From: Pseudomonas sp. P7548
GTDB taxonomy: Bacteria; Pseudomonadota; Gammaproteobacteria; Pseudomonadales; Pseudomonadaceae
NCBI RefSeq assembly: GCF_013386585.1
Contig: NZ_JACARO010000005.1
Span: 480-64,479 of the forward strand
DNA: 64,000 bases
Direction of reading: 5' to 3'
Numbering within the stretch: position 1 is the first letter of the stretch; every line of letters starts with the position of its first letter. Of the stretch, positions 16,882 through 25,302 are shown piece by piece. The translations under genes were made by a program, and so were the position numbers. The notes below the pieces were generated by a model. That model did no database searches. It was not told the origin of the DNA and was given only the letters and a program-made list of their open reading frames with translations.

Positions 16882-18033
16882 TTAGCGCAGGGTGGTCACG
16901 ATGTCGGCGACGGTGCTCAATACGTCCTTGCCCAACTGCTTGGATCGTTCACCGGACCAGCCGGTTTTCGGGTTGGGAGCGTCGTCGTTGTCCTTGAAGG
17001 GCATTTCCAGGGTCAGGGACAGGCAGTCGTACTTCTCGCCAACGGCGTTGCAGGCCAGGGTCATGTTGGCTTCACCCGGCAGGTCGCGGGTGTAGCCGTG
17101 GGTGGTCTGGAAGTCGCGGGTGAGGGCGCTCAAGTGGCTGCGAAAGTGTTTTTCCAGCGCCTCGATGCGCGGGGTGTAGCCGGGGTTGCCTTCGCAGCCT
17201 GCGGTGAAGACGTAGGGGATTTCTTCGTCACCGTGGATATCGAGGAAAAGGTCCACGCCGTACTTGTCCATTTGCTCCTGGGCGAACAGCACTTCCGGGC
17301 TGATTGCCTGGCTGGCGCTCTGCCAGGCGCGGTTGAGGTCCTGGCCCATGGCGTTGGTGCGCAAGTGGCCGTGGAAGGCGCCGTCCGGGTTCATGTTGGG
17401 AATCAGGTACAGGTCGGCCACGGACAGGAGTTTTTTCAGCTCGGCGTCACCGTCCTGTTGCAGGCGCTCGATGATGCCTTCCATGAACCACTCGGCCATG
17501 TGCTCGCCGGGGTGTTGCTGGGCGATGATCCACACGTTACGGCGGCCTTCGCCGCCTTTGCCTCGGCGCAGCAGTGGGATGTCACGGCCTTCGGCACTTT
17601 TGCCGGTGGCCAGCAACTGGGAGCCAGCACGGTTCAGGGCCTGCTCGATCAGCCAGTCATGACGCTCGCGGCTGTAGGGCTCGAAGTAGGCGAACCAGGC
17701 ACGCTTTTCACGGGTTTCCAGGCTGATGTGCAGGGTCTCGCCATCAAAGCGCGTGGGCACACGGAACCAATTGATGTGGTCGTAGGACGCCACTGCGTTG
17801 TAGCCACTCCACGCGTGCTTATAGGAAGACTGGCCCGCATTGCTCAAGCGGAAGGTGTGGGTGTGGCCCACGTGCATGCCTTCTGCCTTGAAGTGGAACC
17901 ATTGGAAATGCGGGCTGCGGGTGTCAGGTTTGATCGCCAGCAGCAATTGATAGGCGTCGCTGGCATCCAGGACCTGGATGTTGCCGCTGTCAAAGTCGGT
18001 GCTGATCTTGATGGAGGTCAAGGCCACGGTCAT
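16882..18033 (-). CDS. M14-family zinc carboxypeptidase (cytosolic carboxypeptidase-like)
   Basis: 383-residue metallopeptidase. An N-terminal beta-rich domain of about 130 residues (to SLETREKRAWFAYFEPYS) precedes the peptidase domain. Zinc ligands are His and Glu in QQHPGEHMAEWF and a His in LFLDIHGDEEIPY; the catalytic glutamate is probably in LSLTLEMPFKD. This layout is that of the cytosolic carboxypeptidase subfamily, whose eukaryotic members remove polyglutamate; the bacterial substrate is unknown. No signal peptide. ATG 18033 (MTVALTSIKIS) is chosen over an ATG 81 bases upstream, which would add a non-conserved leader. Confidence 0.9.
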   Translation of the reverse strand: MTVALTSIKISTDFDSGNIQVLDASDAYQLLLAIKPDTRSPHFQWFHFKAEGMHVGHTHTFRLSNAGQSSYKHAWSGYNAVASYDHINWFRVPTRFDGETLHISLETREKRAWFAYFEPYSRERHDWLIEQALNRAGSQLLATGKSAEGRDIPLLRRGKGGEGRRNVWIIAQQHPGEHMAEWFMEGIIERLQQDGDAELKKLLSVADLYLIPNMNPDGAFHGHLRTNAMGQDLNRAWQSASQAISPEVLFAQEQMDKYGVDLFLDIHGDEEIPYVFTAGCEGNPGYTPRIEALEKHFRSHLSALTRDFQTTHGYTRDLPGEANMTLACNAVGEKYDCLSLTLEMPFKDNDDAPNPKTGWSGERSKQLGKDVLSTVADIVTTLR

Positions 18034-18160
18034 GGTCGGTTCGCCTGGGTAGCTGTGTTGTGGCAGATATCTTACACAGGAGTCAGGCGAAATCTTGATG
18101 CAAAATTGTTGCACGGGGGAGGGGGGCGTCGTCCTTGACGCGACAGCAGCTTAGAATCTA

Positions 18161-18175
18161 TGAGATTGATTCTCA
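18161..18175. promoter_or_regulatory. possible second Fur box
   Basis: TGAGATTGATTCTCA is a near-palindrome matching the 7-1-7 Fur core (TGATAAT-N-ATTATCA) at 11 of 14 positions. It overlaps a weak plus-strand promoter-like pair (TTGACG at 18135, TATGAG 18 bases later). No gene begins just downstream on either strand. Confidence 0.35.
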
Positions 18176-18306
18176 AGCGCTATTTCTTAAAGATCCGGGC
18201 TAGAGCGCTCGTTCGGCTTTCTTTTGGCGATGGTCTTTTGCTACCATGCGCGCCATCAAGCAACACACAGTCTTCATTAGCCTGAAGCCACGCCAGGGAA
18301 ACTGGC

Positions 18307-18336
18307 AAAAAAAAGACCCGGCCAAAGAGCCGGGTC
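18307..18336 (-). terminator. Rho-independent terminator of the PrrF-like sRNA
   Basis: Perfect eight-base stem GACCCGGC/GCCGGGTC with a short loop, followed on the minus strand by eight T residues. Confidence 0.92.
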
Positions 18337-18422
18337 AAAAACCGTGATTAGCCTGATGAGGAGATATTCCAAGAGTCCGACCTAAGGTCCCTTGGTCTAT
18401 CGACTGATCTCGCGATCAGCTG
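18308..18422 (-). ncRNA. prrF: PrrF-type Fur-repressed regulatory small RNA
   Basis: About 115 bases transcribed on the minus strand, the usual PrrF length. It has the 5' hairpin core CTGATCGCGAGATCAG, the conserved target-pairing tract ending TCATCAGGCTAATCACGG, and a strong terminator. PrrF RNAs repress iron-rich proteins such as SodB and succinate dehydrogenase when iron is short. A promoter is visible: TTGACT (18456-18451), 16-base spacer, TATTAT (18434-18429), with a Fur box over it. The 5' end is predicted from the promoter, within a few bases. I recognise the family from its conserved core; whether it is copy 1 or 2 of the genome cannot be told. Confidence 0.88.
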
Positions 18423-18430
18423 CGTCCAAT

Positions 18431-18449
18431 AATAATCATTATCATTTGC
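18431..18449 (-). promoter_or_regulatory. Fur box of the PrrF-like sRNA
   Basis: The minus-strand sequence GCAAATGATAATGATTATT matches the 19-base Fur consensus GATAATGATAATCATTATC at 15 positions. It covers the spacer and -10 of the sRNA promoter, the standard place for iron-dependent repression. Confidence 0.85.
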
Positions 18450-18499
18450 AAGTCAAATGTTTTTATCCGTGGGATAGAAATATTTTTCTTTCGCGCCCG

Positions 18500-18850
18500 T
18501 TACACGTTTGCCGGTGCCTGCTGCGCCTGCAACGACCGCTCCACCATCGCCTTCGCCATATCGATCAAGTACACCACTGAAAATGCCAGGTCGCGTTGAT
18601 TGCCGTGATGGTTGCTCGCGGACTCATAGGCCGTGGCCGCTGCACTGCGCAGCAGGTCGGAGGCATGCACCAAGGCTTCCTCCTGACTGATGCCGGGCTT
18701 GATGGCAAACAAGGTGTCGTCTGGTATGGGCGCCGACATGTCTTCTTTCAGGTAATAGTCCAGTGCGCGTTGGGCGGCACCGCTGTTGCGCATGTCGTGC
18801 AACTCATCGTTTCCAGCGGTTTCAGGCAATAGGTACGGGCTTGTCGTCAT
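18500..18850 (-). CDS. small Pseudomonas protein of the DUF6124/DUF3077 kind
   Basis: 116-residue acidic protein without signal peptide or membrane segment. The pattern RALDYYLKED, then LFAIKPGISQEEALVHASDL, then a helical end DLAFSVVYLIDMAKAMVERS resembles small Pseudomonas-restricted families (DUF6124/DUF3077) as I remember them; the assignment is tentative and the function is unknown. It is divergent from the repressor gene at 18982, and the operator at 18898-18912 lies in its promoter region, so the repressor may control it. Confidence 0.7.
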   Translation of the reverse strand: MTTSPYLLPETAGNDELHDMRNSGAAQRALDYYLKEDMSAPIPDDTLFAIKPGISQEEALVHASDLLRSAAATAYESASNHHGNQRDLAFSVVYLIDMAKAMVERSLQAQQAPANV

Positions 18851-18897
18851 AAGGATCGGTACTCCGGTGGGGTGTCGAAAACCATATGACCGATGAT

Positions 18898-18912
18898 AGT
18901 ACGTATCGTATT
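18898..18912. promoter_or_regulatory. operator 1 of the CI-like repressor
   Basis: AGTACG-TAT-CGTATT, a 15-base inverted repeat differing by one base from the perfect copy at 18957-18971. It lies between the divergent small gene and the repressor gene. Confidence 0.6.
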
Positions 18913-18956
18913 TATGTCGTTTTATGGATTACTACAAACTGTTTATTGCCCTGAAA

Positions 18957-18971
18957 AATACGCGACGTATT
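18957..18971. promoter_or_regulatory. operator 2 of the CI-like repressor
   Basis: AATACG-CGA-CGTATT, perfect six-base arms around three bases. It ends ten bases before the repressor ATG, so bound repressor would block its own transcription. Confidence 0.65.
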
Positions 18972-18981
18972 GTCAGGCCCC

Positions 18982-19620
18982 ATGGATAACTGGATAGCGT
19001 TGGTCAAGGCCAACATGAAAGACCGCAAGGTCACGCAGGATCAACTGGCTGAACGTCTGGGCATGTCCCAGGGCGGTGTCGGCCACTGGCTCAACAAGCG
19101 CCGCGTGCCGAGCCTGGAAGACATGAACCGGCTGTTGCAGGCCTTGGGGCTTGGTGACCTGGAAGTGGCGCTGGAGATCCGCGAACGAAGCGCCCCGCAC
19201 GAGCCGTCACCGGCGAAACACTACAACCCGTATTTCCGTTACCCGGTCAGCGACTGGAAAAGCCTGTGCGAAACCCGTGAAGAGCGCGCCACCTATGACA
19301 CCCGGCGCTTCGAACTGACGGATCAGCGCTGCGCCGGCGCGGCGTTCTGGCTGCCCGTCACCGGCGACGCCATGGCTGCCCCCAGCGGCTTGAGCATCGG
19401 CGCCGGCATGATGATCCTGGTGGACCCGGCCGTCGAAGCCGAGCCCGGTAAGCTGGTGGTTGCGCAATGGGCCAACAGCACCCGCGCTACTTTCCGCCAG
19501 TTGAGGGAAGAGAGCGGCCAGCTTTACCTGATGCCACTCAATCCAACGTATCCCAAGCAGCTGTTCACCGACGACTGCCGTATCCTCGGCGTCGTCGTGC
19601 AAGCCATGGCCAAGTTCTAG
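18982..19620 (+). CDS. CI/LexA-like repressor (XRE helix-turn-helix plus S24 domain) with apparently inactive S24 site
   Basis: 212-residue regulator. An XRE-type helix-turn-helix (VTQDQLAERLGMSQGGVGHW) occupies residues 15-60 and an S24 peptidase-like domain the last 110 residues (FWLPVTGDAMAAPSGLSIGA, then GKLVVAQ, ATFRQL, YLMPLNPTYP). In active PrtR/CI-like relatives the site reads GDSM and TFKKL. Here the serine is Ala130 and the lysine Arg172, so RecA-stimulated self-cleavage should not occur. ATG 18982 (MDNWIALVKANMKDRKV) is chosen over a TTG four codons upstream. No phage or pyocin genes are nearby. Tail overlaps the end of liuD by four bases. Confidence 0.88.
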   Translation: MDNWIALVKANMKDRKVTQDQLAERLGMSQGGVGHWLNKRRVPSLEDMNRLLQALGLGDLEVALEIRERSAPHEPSPAKHYNPYFRYPVSDWKSLCETREERATYDTRRFELTDQRCAGAAFWLPVTGDAMAAPSGLSIGAGMMILVDPAVEAEPGKLVVAQWANSTRATFRQLREESGQLYLMPLNPTYPKQLFTDDCRILGVVVQAMAKF

Positions 19621-21551
19621 CCCGCCGTTTCCAGCTCCACCAGTGCGCTGCCTTCGGCGACCATTTCGCCTTCCTGGCAAAACAGTGCCTTGACCACCCC
19701 GGCCTCGGGCGCGCGAATGCTGTGCTCCATCTTCATCGCCTCCAGCACCACCAGTTGCATGCCGGCCTCAACGTTTTGTCCCACCTCCACCAACACGCGC
19801 ACGATGCTGCCGTTCATGGGCGCTGTGAGGCCGCCCTGGTGAGACTGGTTGGCCTCGACCGCGGCAATCGGGTCGAACAGGCTGATGGCGTGCATCTCGC
19901 CGTCCCAGCGCAGGAACACGCTGCCCTCGCTGCCCTCGCTGCGCACGGCCAGAAGGTCGCGACGCACGCCTTGGCGCTCGAACGACAATTGCTCGCCGCG
20001 CAAGGCGAAGGCATCCCCCTGCAACGTCACCAACCGATCCTGCCCATTGCAGCTCAGGTGCAGGGAAACCTCCGCTGGCAGCCCTGCGCGAAAGCCACGG
20101 GTATCCGCCCAAGGCCCATCACCGGCCGGTAGGCTCTGCATAAACGCGGCGCCCGCCGCCTGCCAGAACTCATCGCTCAAGGCACCAACGGCCGGCAGCA
20201 ATTGGTCCTGGTAACGCGGAATAAACCCGGTATCCAGCTCGGCGCTCGCAAAGGCCGGATGGCCGATGATCCGACGCAGAAAGCCCAGGTTGGTCTTGAG
20301 CCCGCCCACGGCAAATTCATCAAGCATGCTCAGTAACCGCAGGCGCGCCTGTTCACGGTCCTCGCCCCAGGCGATCAACTTGCCGAGCATTGGGTCGTAG
20401 AACGGCGACACGTCATCCCCCTGCGCCACACCGCTGTCCACACGCCGCCCGGGGCCTGGGGCAGATTCGCGGTACAGCGCCAGGTGGCCGGTGGCTGGCA
20501 GGAAATCATTCGTCGGGTCTTCAGCGTACAAGCGCACTTCAATCGCATGGCCGATCAGCGGCACCTGCTCCTGGGTGATCGGCAGCGCCTCGCCCTGTGC
20601 GACACGGATTTGCCAGGCCACCAGGTCCAACCCGGTAATCGCCTCGGTCACCGGGTGTTCCACTTGCAAGCGTGTATTCATCTCCATGAAGAAGAATTCG
20701 CCACGGGCATCCAGCAAGAACTCCACGGTGCCGGCGCCCACATAGCCGATGGCCTGGGCGGCGCGCACGGCGGCCTCACCCATGGCTTTGCGCTGTTCGA
20801 CGCTCAGGCCCGGCGCCGGGGCTTCTTCCACCACTTTTTGGTGGCGACGCTGAATCGAACAGTCGCGCTCGTTGAGGTACAGGCAGTGTCCGTGCTGATC
20901 GGCAAACACCTGGATCTCCACGTGGCGCGGCTTGAGCAGGTATTTCTCCACCAGCATTTGCCCGTTGCCGAAGGACGACAGCGCCTCACGCTGGGCGGAG
21001 GCCAGGGCTTCGGCCAGTTGGCTGACCTCCTCGACCACCTTCATGCCCTTGCCGCCGCCACCGGCCGTGGCCTTGAGCAATACCGGGTAGCCAATGCGTT
21101 CGCAGGCGGCACGGAAGGTGTCCAGGTCCTGGGCTTGCCCGTGATAACCCGGCACCAGCGGCACACCCGCGGTTTCCATCAGCGCCTTGGCGGCCGATTT
21201 GCTGCCCATGGCATCGATGGCCGAGGCGGGCGGGCCGAGAAAGATCAGGCCCGCCGCTTCAATGGCGCGGGCGAAGCCGGCGTTTTCCGACAAGAAACCG
21301 TAGCCCGGGTGGATCGCCTGGGCGCCACTGGCGTGTGCGGCAGCGATCAGTTTGTCGATTTGCAGGTAGCTTTCAGTAGCTTTGCTGCCGCCCAGGTCCG
21401 CGCGAATATCCGCTTCGCGGCTATGGCGCGCGTCGCGGTCGATGGCGCTGTGCACGGCCACGGTGGTCAGGCCCATGGCTTTGGCGGTGCGCATCACGCG
21501 GCAGGCAATCTCGCCACGGTTGGCCACCAGCAGGGTGGTCAGTGTGCTCAT
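19617..21551 (-). CDS. liuD: methylcrotonyl-CoA carboxylase, biotin-carrying alpha subunit
   Basis: 644-residue subunit with biotin carboxylase domains (LLVANRGEIACRVMRTAKAM at the N terminus, ATP-grasp GGGGKGMKVV, EMNTRLQVEHPVTE) and a C-terminal biotinyl domain with the attachment motif VLEAMKMEHSI. With LiuB it carboxylates 3-methylcrotonyl-CoA to 3-methylglutaconyl-CoA in leucine breakdown. ATG 21551 overlaps the stop of liuC by four bases. It is the last gene of liuABCD here; liuE is not next to it but about 11 kb away. Confidence 0.96.
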   Translation of the reverse strand: MSTLTTLLVANRGEIACRVMRTAKAMGLTTVAVHSAIDRDARHSREADIRADLGGSKATESYLQIDKLIAAAHASGAQAIHPGYGFLSENAGFARAIEAAGLIFLGPPASAIDAMGSKSAAKALMETAGVPLVPGYHGQAQDLDTFRAACERIGYPVLLKATAGGGGKGMKVVEEVSQLAEALASAQREALSSFGNGQMLVEKYLLKPRHVEIQVFADQHGHCLYLNERDCSIQRRHQKVVEEAPAPGLSVEQRKAMGEAAVRAAQAIGYVGAGTVEFLLDARGEFFFMEMNTRLQVEHPVTEAITGLDLVAWQIRVAQGEALPITQEQVPLIGHAIEVRLYAEDPTNDFLPATGHLALYRESAPGPGRRVDSGVAQGDDVSPFYDPMLGKLIAWGEDREQARLRLLSMLDEFAVGGLKTNLGFLRRIIGHPAFASAELDTGFIPRYQDQLLPAVGALSDEFWQAAGAAFMQSLPAGDGPWADTRGFRAGLPAEVSLHLSCNGQDRLVTLQGDAFALRGEQLSFERQGVRRDLLAVRSEGSEGSVFLRWDGEMHAISLFDPIAAVEANQSHQGGLTAPMNGSIVRVLVEVGQNVEAGMQLVVLEAMKMEHSIRAPEAGVVKALFCQEGEMVAEGSALVELETAG

Positions 21552-22354
21552 GAGCGTGGCTCCTGCGCTTGCCAGCTGGGCGGGCGTTTTTGCAGGAACG
21601 CGCGCAAGCCTTCCTGGCCCTCGGCGCTGACGCGAATCCGCGCAATGGCGTTTTCGCAATAGCGGCGCAGGGCGGGTGTGAGCGCGCCGTTCCCGACTTC
21701 ACGCAACAGGTCCTTGCTGGCACGCATGGCGGCCGGGCTGTTCTGCAACAAGTTGGCGACCCACAGCTGCACCTGCAGGTCCAGCTCGCTGGCGGGGTAG
21801 CTGTCGGCCAACAAGCCGATTTCCCGCGCGCGTTGGCCGTCGAAACGTTCGGCGGTCAGGGCATAACGCCGCGCCGCGCGTTCGCCGATGGCCTGCACCA
21901 CGAACGGGCTGATCACCGCCGGTGCCAGGCCGATGCGTACCTCTGACAAACAGAACTGCGCGTCATCGGCGCCAATCGCCATGTCGCAGCAACTGATCAG
22001 GCCCAGCGCACCGCCGTAGGCCGCACCTTGTACCACCGCCAGCGTAGGGATCTTCAACTTGGCCAGGTTGTACATCAGCTCCGCCAGTTCGCGGGCGTCA
22101 TCCAGGTTGGTGTGGTAATCCAGCTCGGCCGATTGCTGCATCCAGGCCAGGTCGGCCCCGGCGCTGAAATGCTTGCCGCGCCCGCGCAGCACCAGAAAGC
22201 GCAGGGACGGATCGCCCTGCACCTGGTCGAGGGCGATGATCAGTTCGCGGATCATCTCGGCATTGAACGCGTTGTTCTTGGCTTCTCGACTGAGCCACAG
22301 GGTGGCAAAGCCACGGCTGTCAGTGATCAGTTCGAGGGTGTTGAAATCGCTCAT
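21548..22354 (-). CDS. liuC: 3-methylglutaconyl-CoA hydratase
   Basis: 268-residue crotonase-fold enzyme that hydrates 3-methylglutaconyl-CoA to HMG-CoA. Family marks: LSREAKNNAFNAEMI, oxyanion-hole region GRGKHFSAGADLAWM and VVQGAAYGGALGLISCCDMA followed by FCLSEVRIGLAPAVISPFV. Start ATG 22354 (MSDFNTLELITDS) has GGAG in front; an ATG five codons earlier is possible. It follows liuB closely and is coupled to liuD by overlap. Confidence 0.95.
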   Translation of the reverse strand: MSDFNTLELITDSRGFATLWLSREAKNNAFNAEMIRELIIALDQVQGDPSLRFLVLRGRGKHFSAGADLAWMQQSAELDYHTNLDDARELAELMYNLAKLKIPTLAVVQGAAYGGALGLISCCDMAIGADDAQFCLSEVRIGLAPAVISPFVVQAIGERAARRYALTAERFDGQRAREIGLLADSYPASELDLQVQLWVANLLQNSPAAMRASKDLLREVGNGALTPALRRYCENAIARIRVSAEGQEGLRAFLQKRPPSWQAQEPRS

Positions 22355-22369
22355 GGGGTACAGCTCCAT

Positions 22370-23977
22370 TTACATGCGGAACACGCCGAAGCGGCTCGGC
22401 TCGATGGGGGCATTCAGCGAAGCGGACAGGGCCAGGGCCAGCACGTCACGGGTCTGCAGCGGGTCGATCACGCCGTCATCCCACAGGCGGGCACTGGAGT
22501 AGTAGGGGTGACCCTGGGTTTCGTACTGGTCGAGGATCGGCTGCTTGATCGCCGCTTCTTCCTCGGCACTGAACCCGTTGCCGGCCCGTTCGGCCTGTTC
22601 ACGCTTGACCTGCACCAGCACGCCGGCGGCCTGTTCGGCGCCCATCACGCCAATGCGTGCATTCGGCCACATCCACAAGAAACGCGGGTCATAGGCGCGG
22701 CCGCACATGCCGTAGTTGCCGGCCCCGAAGCTGCCACCGATGATCACGGTGAACTTCGGCACTTTGGCGCAGGCCACGGCGGTGACCAGCTTGGCGCCAT
22801 GTTTGGCAATGCCTCCGGCCTCGTACTTCTGGCCAACCATGAAGCCGGTGATGTTCTGCAGGAACAGCAGGGGAATCCCGCGCTGGCAGGCCAGTTCGAT
22901 AAAGTGCGCGCCTTTCTGCGCGGCTTCGGCAAATAGGATCCCGTTGTTGGCAAGGATCGCAATCGGGTAGCCGTGCAGGTGCGCAAAACCACACACCAAC
23001 GTGGTGCCGAACAACGCTTTGAATTCATCGAACACCGAACCGTCCACCAGCCGCGCGATCACTTCGCGCACGTCGAACGGCTGCTTGGCATCGGCCGGGA
23101 TTACCCCGTACAACTCTTCGCTGCTGTACAGCGGCGTCACCGGCGTGCGCTGCAGCAGTTCGCCCTGTTTGCGCCAGTTGAGGTTGGCCACACTGCGTCG
23201 CGCCAGGGCCAGGGCGTGTTCGTCGCTGTCGGCATAGTGGTCGGCCACGCCGGAGATCTTGCAGTGCACATCGGCACCGCCGAGGTCTTCGGCGCTGACC
23301 ACTTCACCCGTGGCTGCCTTCACCAAAGGCGGGCCGGCGAGGAAGATGGTGGCTTGCTGGCGCACCATGATCGCTTCATCTGCCATGGCCGGCACGTAGG
23401 CACCACCGGCCGTGCAGGAGCCCATGACCACCGCGATCTGCGGGATGCCCTGGGCGCTCATGTTGGCCTGGTTGAAGAAGATCCGCCCGAAGTGCTCACG
23501 GTCCGGGAACACTTCGTCCTGGCGTGGCAGGTTGGCGCCGCCGGAGTCCACCAGGTAGATGCACGGCAAGCGGTTCTGCTCGGCGATGGTCTGGGCGCGC
23601 AGGTGTTTTTTCACGGTGAGCGGGTAATAGGAGCCGCCTTTGACCGTGGCGTCGTTGGCAACGATCATGCATTCGACGCCTTCCACGCGGCCGATCCCGG
23701 CGATCACCCCGGCTGCCGGTACGTCTTCGCCATACACCTGATGGGCGGCCAGTTGGCTCAGTTCCAGGAACGGCGAGCCCGGGTCCAACAGGCGGTTGAT
23801 ACGTTCGCGCGGCAGCAGTTTGCCCCGCGAGGTGTGCCGCTCCTGGGCCTTGGCGCCGCCCCCTTGCTGCACGTGGGCGAGCAGGGTGTGCAGGGCATCG
23901 ACCTGCTGGCGCATGGCGGCGCTGTTGGTGGCGAACTCCGCCGAGCGTGGGTTGAGCTGGGTGTGCAGGGTGGCCAT
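22370..23977 (-). CDS. liuB: methylcrotonyl-CoA carboxylase, carboxyltransferase beta subunit
   Basis: 535-residue carboxyltransferase, the standard length for MCC beta. It shows the acyl-CoA carboxylase signature ([37 protein letters not shown]) and the C-terminal [21 protein letters not shown] region. It transfers CO2 from biotin on LiuD to 3-methylcrotonyl-CoA. ATG 23977 has GGAG upstream. It sits 11 bases after liuA and 15 bases before liuC, within one operon. Confidence 0.97.
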   Translation of the reverse strand: MATLHTQLNPRSAEFATNSAAMRQQVDALHTLLAHVQQGGGAKAQERHTSRGKLLPRERINRLLDPGSPFLELSQLAAHQVYGEDVPAAGVIAGIGRVEGVECMIVANDATVKGGSYYPLTVKKHLRAQTIAEQNRLPCIYLVDSGGANLPRQDEVFPDREHFGRIFFNQANMSAQGIPQIAVVMGSCTAGGAYVPAMADEAIMVRQQATIFLAGPPLVKAATGEVVSAEDLGGADVHCKISGVADHYADSDEHALALARRSVANLNWRKQGELLQRTPVTPLYSSEELYGVIPADAKQPFDVREVIARLVDGSVFDEFKALFGTTLVCGFAHLHGYPIAILANNGILFAEAAQKGAHFIELACQRGIPLLFLQNITGFMVGQKYEAGGIAKHGAKLVTAVACAKVPKFTVIIGGSFGAGNYGMCGRAYDPRFLWMWPNARIGVMGAEQAAGVLVQVKREQAERAGNGFSAEEEAAIKQPILDQYETQGHPYYSSARLWDDGVIDPLQTRDVLALALSASLNAPIEPSRFGVFRM

Positions 23978-23988
23978 GGCGCGCTCCT

Positions 23989-25152
23989 TCAGCGGGTTTC
24001 GTTGAAGAGTTCGCGGCCGATCAGCATCCGGCGAATCTCACTGGTGCCGGCGCCGATTTCGTACAACTTGGCGTCGCGCAGCAGGCGGCCGGCGGGAAAC
24101 TCGTTGATGTAACCGTTGCCGCCGAGAATCTGGATGGCGTCTAGGGCCATTTGCGTGGCGCGTTCGGCGCTGTACAGGATCACCCCGGCGGCGTCCTTGC
24201 GTGTGGTTTCACCGCGCTCGCACGCCTGGGCCACGGCGTAGAGGTAGGCACGGCTGGCGTTAAGCTGGGTGTACATGTCGGCGACCTTGCCCTGGATCAG
24301 CTGGAATTCGCCGATGCTCTGGCCGAACTGCTTGCGGTCGTGGATGTAGGGCACGATCAGGTCCATGCACGCCTGCATGATCCCGGTGGGGCCACCGGAG
24401 AGCACCACGCGTTCGTAGTCCAGGCCGCTCATCAACACTTTCACGCCGCCGTTGAGGGTGCCGAGGATGTTTTCTTCGGGCACTTCCACGTCATCGAAGA
24501 ACAGCTCGCAGGTGTTGGAGCCGCGCATGCCCAGCTTGTCGAACTTGTTGCTGCGGCTGAAGCCCTTCCAGTCGCGCTCGACGATGAACGCGGTGATGCC
24601 GTGGGCGCCTTTCTCCAGGTCGGTCTTGGCGTAGATCACATAGGTGTTGGCGTCGGGGCCGTTGGTGATCCAGGTCTTGCTGCCGTTGAGCACGAAGCGG
24701 TCGCCGCGTTTGTCGGCGCGCAGTTTCATCGACACCACATCGGAGCCGGCATTCGGCTCGCTCATGGCCAGGGCGCCGACGTGTTCGCCGCTGATCAGTT
24801 TGGGCAGGTACTTGAGTTTCTGTGCGTGATTGCCGTTGCGGTTGATCTGGTTCACGCACAGGTTGGAGTGGGCACCGTAGGACAACGCCACCGAGGCCGA
24901 CCCCCGGCTGATCTCTTCCATGGCCACCACATGGGCCAGGTAACCCAGGCCGGCGCCGCCGTATTCTTCCGGCACGGTGATGCCCAACAGGCCCATGTCA
25001 CCGAACTTGCGCCACAGGTCGGCGGGGAACAGGTTGTCGCTGTCGATCTGTGCCGCGCGAGGTGCGATTTCCTTGGCTACGAAGTGCTGCACCTGTTCGC
25101 GCAGCATGTCGATGGTTTCACCGAGGGCGAAGTTCAGGGACGGGTAACTCAT
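23989..25152 (-). CDS. liuA: isovaleryl-CoA dehydrogenase
   Basis: 387-residue flavin acyl-CoA dehydrogenase, first gene of liuABCD, oxidising isovaleryl-CoA to 3-methylcrotonyl-CoA. Motifs: [76 protein letters not shown]. The catalytic glutamate in this subfamily lies in [28 protein letters not shown] is present. Its promoter region carries two LiuR-like boxes shared with the divergent acyl-CoA synthetase gene. Confidence 0.96.
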   Translation of the reverse strand: MSYPSLNFALGETIDMLREQVQHFVAKEIAPRAAQIDSDNLFPADLWRKFGDMGLLGITVPEEYGGAGLGYLAHVVAMEEISRGSASVALSYGAHSNLCVNQINRNGNHAQKLKYLPKLISGEHVGALAMSEPNAGSDVVSMKLRADKRGDRFVLNGSKTWITNGPDANTYVIYAKTDLEKGAHGITAFIVERDWKGFSRSNKFDKLGMRGSNTCELFFDDVEVPEENILGTLNGGVKVLMSGLDYERVVLSGGPTGIMQACMDLIVPYIHDRKQFGQSIGEFQLIQGKVADMYTQLNASRAYLYAVAQACERGETTRKDAAGVILYSAERATQMALDAIQILGGNGYINEFPAGRLLRDAKLYEIGAGTSEIRRMLIGRELFNETR

Positions 25153-25217
25153 GGACAGGCACCTTAATGTGGGCGTTGTTTTTGTGTGGGTGGCGCGTCA
25201 GGGGAGGGCGCTCACCT

Positions 25218-25231
25218 TTACGTTAACGTAA
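25218..25231. promoter_or_regulatory. LiuR-like operator near liuA
   Basis: TTACGTTAACGTAA is a perfect 14-base palindrome with the same core (ACGTTAACGT) as the LiuR box before liuR at 34079. It lies 66 bases before the liuA start. Confidence 0.7.
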
Positions 25232-25259
25232 GCTTGCGTTACGGCGCTGTCAATCGTAG

Positions 25260-25275
25260 TTTACGTTTACGTCAA
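25260..25275. promoter_or_regulatory. LiuR-like operator near the acyl-CoA synthetase
   Basis: TTTACGTTTACGTCAA is an imperfect copy of TTGACGTTAACGTCAA, placed 27 bases before the synthetase ATG. Confidence 0.6.
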
Positions 25276-25302
25276 CCTACAAAAAAGACAACAGGGGTCG
25301 TT

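Noticed and set aside
18392..18580. A 62-residue plus-strand frame
   Set aside because: It overlaps the PrrF promoter and the end of the small minus-strand gene and has no coding-like composition.
18900..19620. Prophage or pyocin cluster suggested by the CI-like repressor
   Set aside because: No holin, lysin, tail or integrase genes are adjacent; both sides are ordinary chromosomal genes.
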